Shown piece after piece: positions 50,934 to 60,720 of a stretch of 64,000 nucleotides of DNA. Origin of the DNA: Micromonospora inyonensis (GTDB taxonomy: Bacteria; Actinomycetota; Actinomycetes; Mycobacteriales; Micromonosporaceae). Position 1 is the stretch's first letter. Each line of letters starts with the position of its first letter. The stretch covers positions 1,922,001 through 1,986,000 of the forward strand of contig NZ_FMHU01000001.1 of the NCBI RefSeq assembly GCF_900091415.1. The letters run 5' to 3'. Both the position numbers and the translations under genes were made by a program. Below the pieces are notes generated by a model, which was given only the letters and a program-made list of their open reading frames with translations, ran no database searches and was not told the DNA's origin.

Positions 50934-51935
50934 ATGCCCCCTATGTTGACGGTAGGAGTACTCTCCGGGTCGGACCTTGTCCAGATGATTAACAGTGCCC
51001 TGCAGTATTTCCAGCGCTGCCAACTGCCCGATGGGGCAATCCCCGATGCGTCTATTGCCCGTTTTCCGACCGCCAACCTGCTGAAGAACTGGGACACCGT
51101 CAACGCCCTCAAGGCAATCGCCCTGTGGCGCGATCGTGTGCCGTACGAGGACGGCGGCACCATCGACAGGGTCCTCGCCTTCCTGCGCTCCTGCGAGAAG
51201 CCCAGCGGCATGATCAGCTGGGGGACCTTCGAGGTGTCGCCCGCCGAGTTCTGCACCGAGACCAGCAGCGAGTACATTTCGGCGCTGACCCACCTCGGGC
51301 TGACCGAGCAGGCGACCACGAAGGCGAACTTTCTGCGTAGTAGGCAGCTTCCCGGTGGCGCGTGGTCGGAGGTGCACCCACACGTACCCAAAGCGTTCCA
51401 GACCGTGGCCTCGGTCACCGGCTTCGCGATGATGGCCCTGGTCGAACTGGGCATCGAGCCGTTGTACCTTGACGAGGCGCTCGACCACCTGGCCAACCTG
51501 CAGACCAGCGCGGGCGATTTTGGCATCAACTGGTTCTACTACAACACTCACTACTATCTCACCCGCCCGGCCACGGCGGCGCTCGCCGCGTACGGCTGCT
51601 ACTCGGCAGTCGCCGCGGTGCGTGAGTTCACTCTTTCCCAGCAGCGGGCGGATGGAAGCTGGTTCGTGCGGGTCGACGGGTTCGATGCCACTTCCTCACC
51701 GGAGTTGCAGTCCGCCCTGGCCCTGCAGACGCTCGTTTGTGCCGGGGCCGGATCCGATGACCCGGCGGTGCGCAGGGGACTGGTATGGCTGTTGGACCGC
51801 CAGCGCGCCGACGGTTCGTGGAGTGGTGGCCCCTACCCCTATCCCGACACTGAGAGCTATCAGGACTTCCAGGCTCTGCAGGACGTCTACGCGACCTCGC
51901 AGGTGCTCGCGCTCGTTCACCAGCTCACCCGTTAG
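50934..51935 (+). CDS. Terpene-cyclase-fold (prenyltransferase/squalene-oxidase repeat) protein
   Basis: A 333-residue alpha/alpha-barrel protein. Repeats of the squalene-hopene cyclase type are visible: SLQQ-like QQRADGSWFV and DRQRADGSWSGG (QW-like motifs), plus LQTSAGDFGINWFYYNTHYY. The class II cyclase DxDD motif is not present; the matching position may be NWDTVNALKAI. The protein is half the length of squalene-hopene cyclases and corresponds to one barrel domain. It may cyclise the polyketide or bind it. GGAG lies eight bases before the ATG and 32 bp separate it from the PKS gene. Confidence 0.75.
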   Translation: MPPMLTVGVLSGSDLVQMINSALQYFQRCQLPDGAIPDASIARFPTANLLKNWDTVNALKAIALWRDRVPYEDGGTIDRVLAFLRSCEKPSGMISWGTFEVSPAEFCTETSSEYISALTHLGLTEQATTKANFLRSRQLPGGAWSEVHPHVPKAFQTVASVTGFAMMALVELGIEPLYLDEALDHLANLQTSAGDFGINWFYYNTHYYLTRPATAALAAYGCYSAVAAVREFTLSQQRADGSWFVRVDGFDATSSPELQSALALQTLVCAGAGSDDPAVRRGLVWLLDRQRADGSWSGGPYPYPDTESYQDFQALQDVYATSQVLALVHQLTR

Positions 51936-51967
51936 AGCCGGGTGTACACCCGTCAGGAGCTGTCGTA

Positions 51968-54900
51968 ATGGTCTACCCCATGTCGGATCAGGCGGCCGCG
52001 GAACCGATCGCGGTCATTGGCATTGGCTGTCGGCTGCCCGGCGGCGTGACAGATCCCTCGTCGCTGTGGCAGTTGCTGGAGGACGGTCGTGATGCCATCG
52101 TCCCTGTGCCACAAGAGCGCTGGGACATCGCTGCGCACTACTCCCCGAAGTCCCAGCAGGCCGGCCGAATGAACGCTCGCGAAGGCGGTTTCCTCGACCG
52201 GGTCGACGGCTTTGACGCGGCCTTCTTCGGCATCTCCGGACGTATCGCCGAGCAGATGGATCCGCAACAACGGCTGCTACTCCAGGTCGCCTGGGAGGCG
52301 CTGGAGGACGCCGGTGTGCCACCGTCGGACCTAGCGGGCAGCCGGACGGGCGTGTTCATGGGGGCCTGCAGCCAGGACTATGGCAACCTGCAGATGTCGG
52401 CAGCTGAGATCGACGGGGCTGGGGCGCATACGGCGACCGGCACGTTCATGAGCATCGTCGCGAACCGGTTGTCCTACACCTTCGATCTGCTCGGTCCGAG
52501 CATGACGATCGACACCGCCTGCTCTTCCTCTCTTGTTGCAGTGCACCTGGCTGTGCAGAGCCTGCTCAGCGGGGAGAGCAGCCTCGCGCTCGCGGGTGGC
52601 GTGAACCTCATGCTGACCCCTCAGTTCGGGATCGCGCTTAGTCAGGCGTCGATGCTGTCGCCGCAGGGTCGGTCGAAAGCCTTCGCGGCCGCCGCAGACG
52701 GATACGTGCGTGGCGAGGGTGCCGGCGTCGTCCTGCTCAAGCCGCTGAGCGCCGCCCAGCGCGACGGAGACCGAGTCTATGCCGTCATCCTCGGCTCGGC
52801 GGTCAACCAGGACGGTCGGACGCAGGGCATCACCGTGCCCAACAGCGCGGCGCAGGAGGAGAATTTCCGGGCGGCACTGACTGCGGCCGGACTTGCCGGC
52901 GGGGAGGTCGGCTACGTCGAGGCGCATGGCACGGGGACTCCGGTCGGTGATCCGCTGGAGGCAGAGGCCCTCGGCCGGGTACTCACCGACGGGCGAGCCG
53001 AGCAGACCACCGCCTACATCGGGTCCATCAAGACCAACATCGGCCACCTCGAGGCAGCTGCCGGGATAGCGGGTCTACTCAAGGCGGTGCTCGCCGTCAA
53101 GCATCGGCGAATCCCGGCCAGCCTGCACTTCGACGCGCCCAACCCGAACATCGACTTCGATCGGTGGCGAATCGAGGTACCGACCGGTTCGCGTGCATGG
53201 CCCGAGCACCTCCAGCGCGCGGTCGCGAGCGTCAACTCCTTCGGCTTCGGTGGCACCAATGCCAATGTGGTGGTAAGCGAGGCGCCGCCTAGCCGGCCCG
53301 TCCCGCCTGTCCCCAGCCGCGGCATGCCGGCCGTCCTCACCCTGAGCGCACGCAGCGAGCGGGCCCTGATCGAGCTGGCCGAGCGCTACATCGGGCTATT
53401 GGAGCGGGATGCCCCCGATCTCGACGCGCTGTCAGCGAATATCGCTCTGCGCAGGTCCCACCACCCTCACCGCGTGGCGGTCCTCGCGCGCGACTCGGCA
53501 GAGGCCGTCAGCAAGCTACGCGAGTTCGCCAGCGGCAACGCCACTCCCGGCGTCTTCACCGAAACGGTGCGGGCATCGGGGCGGGGCAAGATCGCCTTCC
53601 TCTTCAACGGTCAAGGGCCACAATGGTTTGCGATGGGCCGCACGCTCATCGAGAGCAGCCCGGTCTTCGCTGCCAAGATCGCTGAGTGCGATGAGATCGC
53701 ATCGAAGTACCTGGGCTGGTCGATCTGGGAGGCATTGCGAGCCCCGGATGAGCAGTCCTCGCTTGTGCACCGCACCTACTGCCTGCAACCCACGATGTTC
53801 GCGGTGCAGGTCGCGCTGGCCGAGCTGTGGGGGTCGTGGGGGGTGAGACCTGACGGTGTGGTCGGGCACAGCATGGGCGAGATCGCCGCGGCCCATGTGA
53901 GCGGTGGACTCGACCTGGACAGTGCGCTCAAGGTGATCTGCAACCGAGCGCGCATCCAGGACCACGCCGATCCCTCCGGCGGGATGATGTTCGTCGCAAT
54001 GCCCAAGGCCGAAGCGCTCGAGCTGTGCGACCGTCACGACGAACTGTGGCTGTCCGCCGAGAACAGTTCGCGCGCCTGCACACTTTCCGGCCGGTTGCCC
54101 CTGCTGAGACAGCTCGAGGAGGAGCTCAAACAGCAAGGCGTGTTCGCCAGGGTACTCCGGGTCAACTGCGCCTGCCACAGCTCTGACATGGACCCGCTGC
54201 GGGCCGAACTGTTCGCGGACCTGGGCGAGGTCACGGGCCGCCTCACGACGATCGACCTGTATTCGACGGTCACCGGAGGACCGATCGACGGCCAGGAACT
54301 TTCCACTCGGTACTGGTGGCGCAACTTCCGGCAGCCGGTGCTGTTCGAGCCGGCGATCCGCGCGATGCTGGCAGACGGCTACGACACCTTCGTCGAGCTC
54401 AGCCCGCACCCGGTCTTGGTGAACTCGGTAAAGGAAATCTTGGACGACACCGGGGATGACGCAGTGGTCGTGTCCTCCCTTGCCCGGAAGACGGATGACT
54501 GGGAGACCTTCCTCAGCGCTTTCGCCACCTTGGTGTCCGCCGGCTGTCGCACCGACTGGTCCCGCCGGTTCTCCGGGCCGGTTGCGGCGATGGATCTGCC
54601 CACCTATCCATGGCAGGAGCAGCCGTACTGGAACGAAAGTGAGGCCTCCCAGCGCGCCCGGGTGGACGCCCAGTCCCATCCGATGCTCCGCCGGATCGAC
54701 GCGGCCCGCCCGACCTGGGAGATCAAGTGGGACGACCACCGGCTCAGCTGGGCAAGGGAACACGATGTGCTCGGGTCGGTGATCGTGCCGGGAGCCGCCT
54801 ACGTGGAGGCCGCACTGGTCGCCGCACGCGAGGTGGCCGAGACGGACTGCGCGCTTGAGTATGTCGAGTTCGAGCGTGCCTGCGTGCTGGACCCCGACGA

Positions 54901-57900
54901 GCGGCAGGTGACTCGGCTGGAAATCGACCCCGAGGCCGGGACGTTCGAGCTTCACCATCGCCCGATTCGCAAGGTCGCCTGGGTGCGTGCCGCCAGGGGC
55001 CGGTTCTTTTCGGCGACCGGGCTGCCGCGCGAGACCGTGGACCTGGATGCCATCCGGGCCCGCAGCCGCGCCGTTCACTCGGCACTCGACGTATATGGCA
55101 GCTTCCGCGAGAAGGGGTACGTCTACGGTCCGGCATTTTGCGGGATCTCGACGCTGTACGTTGGCGAGCGCGAAACCCTCGCCAAGGTGGACGTTCCGCG
55201 CACCGTCCGCAAGTCAGTCGGGGATTACTTGTTCCACCCGGCCGTGCTGGACGCGTGCTTCCAGAGCGCCATTCTGCACCCCCGTGAGGACAAGCCCGGC
55301 AAGCTGTTGCCATTCTCTTTCTTGCCGACCCAGATCGAGCAGGCGCGTGTGTACGGTGAGGTCAGGCTGCCCGTCTGGTGCCACTCGGTCGCGCACAAGC
55401 ACGACGCGGGCGGCCTGTACGTGGATGTTGTCGTCACCGATGACCACGGTGTTGTCCTGGCTACCTACCGCGGGCTGCGTGGAAAGGCCGTGTGGCAGGC
55501 TGAGACCCATGAGCCCGACCAGGTCGGGTCTCACCTCTACACCCTCAACTGGGAATCGGCGGGAGTGACTGCCGCAGCCCTCGGCACCCGCGTCCTCCGG
55601 TTGCGTCCCGACGAGTTGGTGGCGCGGCAGAATTCCGTACTCACCCCGTTCGCCGCGTACCTCGACCCGCACGGCAGCGACGCCGCCTTTCGCGCCGGGG
55701 TCCGGGACCTGTGCGCACAGTATGTGTGGCAGGCCCTGGCCGCTTTCGGTGTCCCGCTCGCCGAAGGGGCAAGGTTCTCATTGGCGCACTGTGTCGGGTT
55801 GCGGCAGGGACTGTGGCAGGCGTTCGAGCGCCATCTCGGTTTCCTCGTTGCCGATGGTGTGCTCGAGGCGATCGGCGACCGCTACGAGGTACGCCGCGCG
55901 ATCGTCAACGATCCGGAGCTGACGTGGGCGGCGCTGTGCTCCGCTCACCCGGAACGGATTTGGGAGCTGCTGCTGGTGCGGGAGACCGGTGGGCAGTTGC
56001 ACAGGATTCTGACCGGGGATGTCGACCCGCTGACCGTGTTGTTTCCGGAGGGCAGCGGCGCGCACATCGCCCCGATCTACGAGACCTCTCCCATCAGCCG
56101 GCTGGCCAACGCCACCGCGCGTGAGGCGATCCGGAGCCTGATCGAGCAGGGCGACTCCCGACGTACGCTGCGCGTGCTGGAGGTCGGCGCGGGCACCGGC
56201 GGTCTCACCGCGAGTGTCCTGCCCGTCTTGCCCGCCGACCGGTGTGAGTACACCTTCACCGACGTCTCGCAAGTGTTCCTGCAGTCGGCATGCGAACGCT
56301 TTGCCGAGTTCGACTTCTTGCGTTACCAGACCTTGGACCTGGAGAACGATCTCGCCGCGCAGGGCTTTGCACCGGCCAGCGTCGACATCATCCTCGCAGC
56401 CAACGTCGTGCACGCCACCTCTGACTTGCGTGCAACGCTAAAGCGGCTACGCGCTCTGCTGACGCCCGAGGGCGTGCTGGTCCTGGTCGAGGCCACCCCC
56501 GACAACCGGTGGCTGGAGCTGACATTTGGCCTCACCACCGGGTGGTGGTCGTTCCGTGATCTCGCGCGCCGCCCCGACGGGCCCCTGCTCAGTGCCCCCG
56601 AATGGGAGACCGCCTTGCGGGACTCCGGATATCACGACGTCCTCACGCTGACCGGTCCGGATAGCGCGGTGCCAGCTGAGCAGACCGTGGCCATCGGCCG
56701 GGCGCCCGCCAGGCCGGACGACGACGCCACAGCACCCAACGAGCAGGCGGGGGACTGGCTGATCCTCGCCAGCGGCCCAGACCTGGCTGACGAGCTCGCC
56801 GCCCGGATCATCGATCGAGGCGGCCGTGCCGTCGTCGTTCCGCAGGGTATGGGACATGCCGAAGAGTGGGACCAACTGCTCTCCACCGTCCAGCCAACCG
56901 GCATCATCGTGCTGTTGGCACCTGGCCCTGCCTTGGCCGAGGGCACCGCCGCGGACATTGACGAGGCCGCCCTGCGTAGCAGCCGCACCGTCACCGACCT
57001 GATCCAGGCACTGACCCGCGCCGCACCCGCTGTCTGGCCCCGGCTGTTCCTGGTGACCAGGGGAGCACACGCCTTCCGCAACCCGACTCCACGTCCCACC
57101 GGCGGGTGCGTCTGGGGGCTTAGCCTCGTCGCGGGACTTGAGCTGCCCCAGAGCCGCTGCACTGTGATAGACCTCGACGGCGATCCCGACGCGGGCGAGG
57201 CCGACGCCGTGTACGCGCAGCTGTGGCGGCAGGACGGCGAACGGGAGTTCGCGTTGCGCGGGGGCGAGCCGTTCGTCCGTCGAGTCGTGCCCGTACCGCT
57301 CGACGCCCTCCACGCCCCGCTACCCGCCCGCGAGCTGTCCGCAACCACATCCTTCAGGCTCACCACGGCCACGCCCGGTTCGCTGGACAACCTCGCGTAC
57401 GTGGCCTGCGCCCGGCGCACTCCCGGAGCCGGTGAGGTCCAGATCCGGGTCACCGCCACCGGCCTGAACTTTCTTGACGTCATGCTCGCCCTGGGCCAGG
57501 TGCCCACATTGGACTCTGCCCGGGAGCACCTGTTCGGAGCCGAGTGCAGCGGGGTGGTTACTGAGGTGGGCCAGGGAGTTGCCGGGCTTGCCATCGGTGA
57601 CCCGGTGGTGGCGATGAGCAGTGCTCAGGGCCTCCTCGCCGGGCATGTCGTCCTCGACGCCGAACTGGTCGTCCCGCGGCCGGAGGCACTGACCGACGAG
57701 CAGGCGGCCGGCCTGCCGATCGCGTTCCTGACCGCGTCGATCGCACTGGACAAGCTCGCCAGGACCAGGCCGGGAGAGCGGGTGCTCATCCACTCCGCTG
57801 CGGGCGGCACCGGACTGGCCGCTGTCCAGATCGCCCGCATGCTCGGCGCCGAGGTACTGGCCACCGCGGGCACCGAGGAGAAGCGTGCGCTGCTGCGCGC

Positions 57901-59482
57901 GCTCGGAGTCCAGCACGTCTTCGACTCCCGGTCGACCGGATTCGCCGACGGCGTCCTCGCGGCCACCGACGGCCGTGGCGTCGACGTGGTGCTCGGCGCG
58001 TCGGGTGCCGGGATGGCCGCCCGGAGCCTGTCCTGTCTCGCCGCCTACGGCCGCTTCGTCGAGATCGGCAAGCGCGACCTGATGGGCGACCAGAAGCTGG
58101 GGCTACGGCCGTTCCTGCGTAATCTGGCCTACCTCAGCCTGGACCTGCGCCAGATGATCGTGGATCGGCCTGCCGAGGTCCGTACCGAGCTGGTACGCCT
58201 GCTTGACGCCTTCGCCGCTGGTGCGCTGCGACCGCTGCCATATCGGGTGTACGACGCGGGTCAGGCTACCGCCGCGTTCCGTCAGCTGGCCGGTGGAAAG
58301 AACCTCGGCAAGATCGTGATCGCGGCGAACCACGAGGACCTGCCCGTGACCAAGACGCGGCCAGCCGGCGAGGCGTTCCCGGGTACGTGGCTGATCACCG
58401 GTGGTCTCGGTGGCGTGGGTATGTCCATGGCCGAGTCGCTGGCGAACGGGGGGGCTCGGCATCTGGTCTTGGTCGGTCGGAGGGGCGTACCCGACGACCA
58501 GACCGCACAGCGCATCGACCGGCTGCGTGCCGGCGGGATCGAGGTCGTGGTCGACTCGGTGGACGTCACGTCAAGGGATCAGGTCAAGGCGTTGTTGGAT
58601 CGGATCGCCGATCGGCTTCCACCGTTGCGGGGCGTCCTGCACTCGGTGATGGTCCTTGACGACGCCCTGCTGGCTGGCATGACCGAACAACGTCTGCAGC
58701 GAGTTCTGCGGCCGAAGATCCTCGGTGCCTGGCACCTGCACGAGCTGACCAGAGACCTACCGCTGGAAGCCTTTGTGCTTTTCTCCTCGGCCACATCCTT
58801 CGTCGGTAACGTCGGTCAGGCGAACTATGCCGCGGCCAACGCCTTTCTCGATCACTTCGCGGCAGCCCTGCGCGCCGAGGGCAGACCGGCTCTGGCGGTC
58901 AACTGGGGAGCGGTGTCCGACGCTGGCTACGTCGCCGGCAACGAAGAGGTCAGGCGGCTGGTCGCGGAGACCGGCATGGGTGAGTTCAGTGCCGAGCAGG
59001 CGTTCGAGGCGCTTCGTTCCCTACTCGGTGGCGCGCCGCCGCAGATGGCCGTGCTGCCGATGGACTGGGCCGCGTTCTTCCGCCACCACGGCCTCGAACC
59101 GGCACAGCGACCGCGGTACGCGGCAGTGGGGGCAACCACCGACGGTCGAGCCTCGGTGACGGTCACGGCGAGTTCCCTGCGTCAGCAGATTGAGGCGCTG
59201 ACCGACGCGGAGCTGGAGGTTGCACTCACCGACCGGCTGCGCTCCCGGGTCATCAGTGTGCTCGGTGTACCGCCCGACGCGCTCGACGACACCATGCCGC
59301 TCATGGACTACCTGGACTCCCTGCTGGCGGTGGAGATCAGCTCCTGGATCCAGCGAGACGTGGGAGTCAAGGTCACGATCATGGAACTGATGAAGGGACC
59401 CAGCGTTCGGCAGCTGGTCGACCAGCTGGTCGACCAGCTCCGCCGACGCCGGGGCACCGAGACGGCAGCGGTGGTCGCATGA
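51968..59482 (+). CDS. Highly reducing iterative-type PKS (KS-AT-DH-MT-psiKR-ER-KR-ACP)
   Basis: A 2504-residue synthase. KS: DTACSSSLVAVH with Cys185, His320 in EAHGTGTPVGD and His360 in NIGHLEAAAG. AT: VVGHSMGEIAAAH with Ser635, but the specificity motif is CACHS, neither HAFH nor YASH. DH: His932 in HDVLGSVIVPG and Asp1095 in VLDACFQ. C-methyltransferase: LEVGAGTGG at 1404-1412. A structural KR half lies at about 1610-1790. ER: HSAAGGTGLAA near 1942. KR: TGGLGGVG at 2144, Ser2277, Tyr2287, Asn2291. ACP: LDSLLA with Ser2451. There is no thioesterase domain; offloading probably uses the next gene. The order equals that of fungal highly reducing PKSs. AGGAG precedes the ATG. Confidence 0.93.
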   Translation: MVYPMSDQAAAEPIAVIGIGCRLPGGVTDPSSLWQLLEDGRDAIVPVPQERWDIAAHYSPKSQQAGRMNAREGGFLDRVDGFDAAFFGISGRIAEQMDPQQRLLLQVAWEALEDAGVPPSDLAGSRTGVFMGACSQDYGNLQMSAAEIDGAGAHTATGTFMSIVANRLSYTFDLLGPSMTIDTACSSSLVAVHLAVQSLLSGESSLALAGGVNLMLTPQFGIALSQASMLSPQGRSKAFAAAADGYVRGEGAGVVLLKPLSAAQRDGDRVYAVILGSAVNQDGRTQGITVPNSAAQEENFRAALTAAGLAGGEVGYVEAHGTGTPVGDPLEAEALGRVLTDGRAEQTTAYIGSIKTNIGHLEAAAGIAGLLKAVLAVKHRRIPASLHFDAPNPNIDFDRWRIEVPTGSRAWPEHLQRAVASVNSFGFGGTNANVVVSEAPPSRPVPPVPSRGMPAVLTLSARSERALIELAERYIGLLERDAPDLDALSANIALRRSHHPHRVAVLARDSAEAVSKLREFASGNATPGVFTETVRASGRGKIAFLFNGQGPQWFAMGRTLIESSPVFAAKIAECDEIASKYLGWSIWEALRAPDEQSSLVHRTYCLQPTMFAVQVALAELWGSWGVRPDGVVGHSMGEIAAAHVSGGLDLDSALKVICNRARIQDHADPSGGMMFVAMPKAEALELCDRHDELWLSAENSSRACTLSGRLPLLRQLEEELKQQGVFARVLRVNCACHSSDMDPLRAELFADLGEVTGRLTTIDLYSTVTGGPIDGQELSTRYWWRNFRQPVLFEPAIRAMLADGYDTFVELSPHPVLVNSVKEILDDTGDDAVVVSSLARKTDDWETFLSAFATLVSAGCRTDWSRRFSGPVAAMDLPTYPWQEQPYWNESEASQRARVDAQSHPMLRRIDAARPTWEIKWDDHRLSWAREHDVLGSVIVPGAAYVEAALVAAREVAETDCALEYVEFERACVLDPDERQVTRLEIDPEAGTFELHHRPIRKVAWVRAARGRFFSATGLPRETVDLDAIRARSRAVHSALDVYGSFREKGYVYGPAFCGISTLYVGERETLAKVDVPRTVRKSVGDYLFHPAVLDACFQSAILHPREDKPGKLLPFSFLPTQIEQARVYGEVRLPVWCHSVAHKHDAGGLYVDVVVTDDHGVVLATYRGLRGKAVWQAETHEPDQVGSHLYTLNWESAGVTAAALGTRVLRLRPDELVARQNSVLTPFAAYLDPHGSDAAFRAGVRDLCAQYVWQALAAFGVPLAEGARFSLAHCVGLRQGLWQAFERHLGFLVADGVLEAIGDRYEVRRAIVNDPELTWAALCSAHPERIWELLLVRETGGQLHRILTGDVDPLTVLFPEGSGAHIAPIYETSPISRLANATAREAIRSLIEQGDSRRTLRVLEVGAGTGGLTASVLPVLPADRCEYTFTDVSQVFLQSACERFAEFDFLRYQTLDLENDLAAQGFAPASVDIILAANVVHATSDLRATLKRLRALLTPEGVLVLVEATPDNRWLELTFGLTTGWWSFRDLARRPDGPLLSAPEWETALRDSGYHDVLTLTGPDSAVPAEQTVAIGRAPARPDDDATAPNEQAGDWLILASGPDLADELAARIIDRGGRAVVVPQGMGHAEEWDQLLSTVQPTGIIVLLAPGPALAEGTAADIDEAALRSSRTVTDLIQALTRAAPAVWPRLFLVTRGAHAFRNPTPRPTGGCVWGLSLVAGLELPQSRCTVIDLDGDPDAGEADAVYAQLWRQDGEREFALRGGEPFVRRVVPVPLDALHAPLPARELSATTSFRLTTATPGSLDNLAYVACARRTPGAGEVQIRVTATGLNFLDVMLALGQVPTLDSAREHLFGAECSGVVTEVGQGVAGLAIGDPVVAMSSAQGLLAGHVVLDAELVVPRPEALTDEQAAGLPIAFLTASIALDKLARTRPGERVLIHSAAGGTGLAAVQIARMLGAEVLATAGTEEKRALLRALGVQHVFDSRSTGFADGVLAATDGRGVDVVLGASGAGMAARSLSCLAAYGRFVEIGKRDLMGDQKLGLRPFLRNLAYLSLDLRQMIVDRPAEVRTELVRLLDAFAAGALRPLPYRVYDAGQATAAFRQLAGGKNLGKIVIAANHEDLPVTKTRPAGEAFPGTWLITGGLGGVGMSMAESLANGGARHLVLVGRRGVPDDQTAQRIDRLRAGGIEVVVDSVDVTSRDQVKALLDRIADRLPPLRGVLHSVMVLDDALLAGMTEQRLQRVLRPKILGAWHLHELTRDLPLEAFVLFSSATSFVGNVGQANYAAANAFLDHFAAALRAEGRPALAVNWGAVSDAGYVAGNEEVRRLVAETGMGEFSAEQAFEALRSLLGGAPPQMAVLPMDWAAFFRHHGLEPAQRPRYAAVGATTDGRASVTVTASSLRQQIEALTDAELEVALTDRLRSRVISVLGVPPDALDDTMPLMDYLDSLLAVEISSWIQRDVGVKVTIMELMKGPSVRQLVDQLVDQLRRRRGTETAAVVA

Positions 59483-60342
59483 TGAAGATCGCTAGCAAGT
59501 ATGGCAAAGCGGACTTTACAGTCAAACTGCCCCGGGCGGGAATCACCCTGCGCGGGTGGCAGACCACCGGGACGGACGGGCCGGTGACCTTGTGCCTGCA
59601 CGGCGTGCTGGACAACTGCGCCAGTTTCGACCCGCTGCGCGAGTGGACCCCTGGGCTCGGCCTCGTCGCGATCGACCTCCCCGGCCACGGCCTCTCGGAC
59701 CCAATCTCCTCGCTCACCTGCTCCTACCTGGACTACGTAGCTGCGATCTTGGAGCTGCTGCACGAGCAGAGCTGGGACAACGTTCGCCTGATCGGCCACT
59801 CCATGGGGGCGGCGCTATCCACACTGATCGCTGGGCTGTTTCCGGATCTGGTCTCCCGGCTGGTGCTGATCGATGCGATCGGACCTATGTCGGCCACGCC
59901 CGCCGGGTTGGCGATGACGGCGGCGCGATATCTGCGCGCCTACCTGGCCGACCGGCCGCAAGCCGAGTACGCCTCGGTGGAACAGGCGGTGCTCGCCAGA
60001 GTGCAGCTGGCCGACATCGTGACCGATACTGCGGAGCGGCTCGTCGAACGCGATCTCATCGCGGTACCCGGCGGGTTCTCCTGGCGCACCGATCGCCGGC
60101 TGAAGTACCCGTCCGCGCCGTTGTTCAGCGAGGAGCAGGTCCTGGAGTTCATCCGGGCCATCCGCGCTCCCACGCTGCTGGTCAGCGCCACCCGGACCGC
60201 TCTCGTAGAGGACTTCTACGCCGGGCGAATCGCCGCCGTCCAGAATCTGCGGCATGTCAGGCTGCCAGGAAGCCATCACCTCCACATGGAGAACCCAAGA
60301 CCCGTGTCGGCTGTGATCAGGCAGTTCCTCGAAGAGAACTGA
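59479..60342 (+). CDS. Alpha/beta hydrolase, likely polyketide-releasing thioesterase
   Basis: A 287-residue hydrolase whose ATG overlaps the PKS stop (ATGA), so production is coupled. Motifs are LCLHGVLDNCASFDPL (oxyanion side), RLIGHSMGAALSTLIAG with the nucleophile at about 108, DLPGHGLSDP, and the catalytic His in LPGSHHLHMENPRP. There is no signal peptide. The tight link suggests it releases the finished chain from the ACP by hydrolysis or macrocyclisation, as trans-acting thioesterases do in fungal systems. Confidence 0.85.
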   Translation: MMKIASKYGKADFTVKLPRAGITLRGWQTTGTDGPVTLCLHGVLDNCASFDPLREWTPGLGLVAIDLPGHGLSDPISSLTCSYLDYVAAILELLHEQSWDNVRLIGHSMGAALSTLIAGLFPDLVSRLVLIDAIGPMSATPAGLAMTAARYLRAYLADRPQAEYASVEQAVLARVQLADIVTDTAERLVERDLIAVPGGFSWRTDRRLKYPSAPLFSEEQVLEFIRAIRAPTLLVSATRTALVEDFYAGRIAAVQNLRHVRLPGSHHLHMENPRPVSAVIRQFLEEN

Positions 60343-60560
60343 CCGCCGGCGGGGCGGAGCAAGGAGCTTCCCAATCGTGATGTCAAACCGCGGCAGTGCG
60401 GAGGGCGAAGCATGGTAGCGCTTCCCGTCACGGGTCATCGCCCACGAGACGATGACACGACGGCGGGCGAGGGCGAGCAGCGCCTGTTTGTGCGCCTTCC
60501 CCTGGCGGAGCTTGCGGTCGCAGTCCGCCTTCGAGGCCGGGCAGCATCGCAGGCTGACCA
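60343..60560 (-). pseudogene. IS110-family transposase C-terminal relic
   Basis: On the minus strand an open stretch reads PASKADCDRKLRQGKAHKQA, then LLALARRRVIVSWAMTRDGK and RYHASPS, the end of an IS110/IS116-type transposase (..KR-EGK-H-QA-IALARRR-NVLWA). It has no start and lies between the hydrolase and ligase genes. The remaining 160 bp to the ligase gene hold its ribosome-binding site. Confidence 0.65.
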
Positions 60561-60720
60561 GGGCCGATCAGGTCTCGATCCGCTTAGCGCCCGTACGAAT
60601 GGCCGCCGCTGCCTGGTATCCATCAACACGGCTCACCCATGACAGCCATACCCAGGACCCTTGGGCCCACCGATCTTACGAACGACCAGTCCAGACCCGA
60701 GAAGGAAGGTAGGAGACCTC

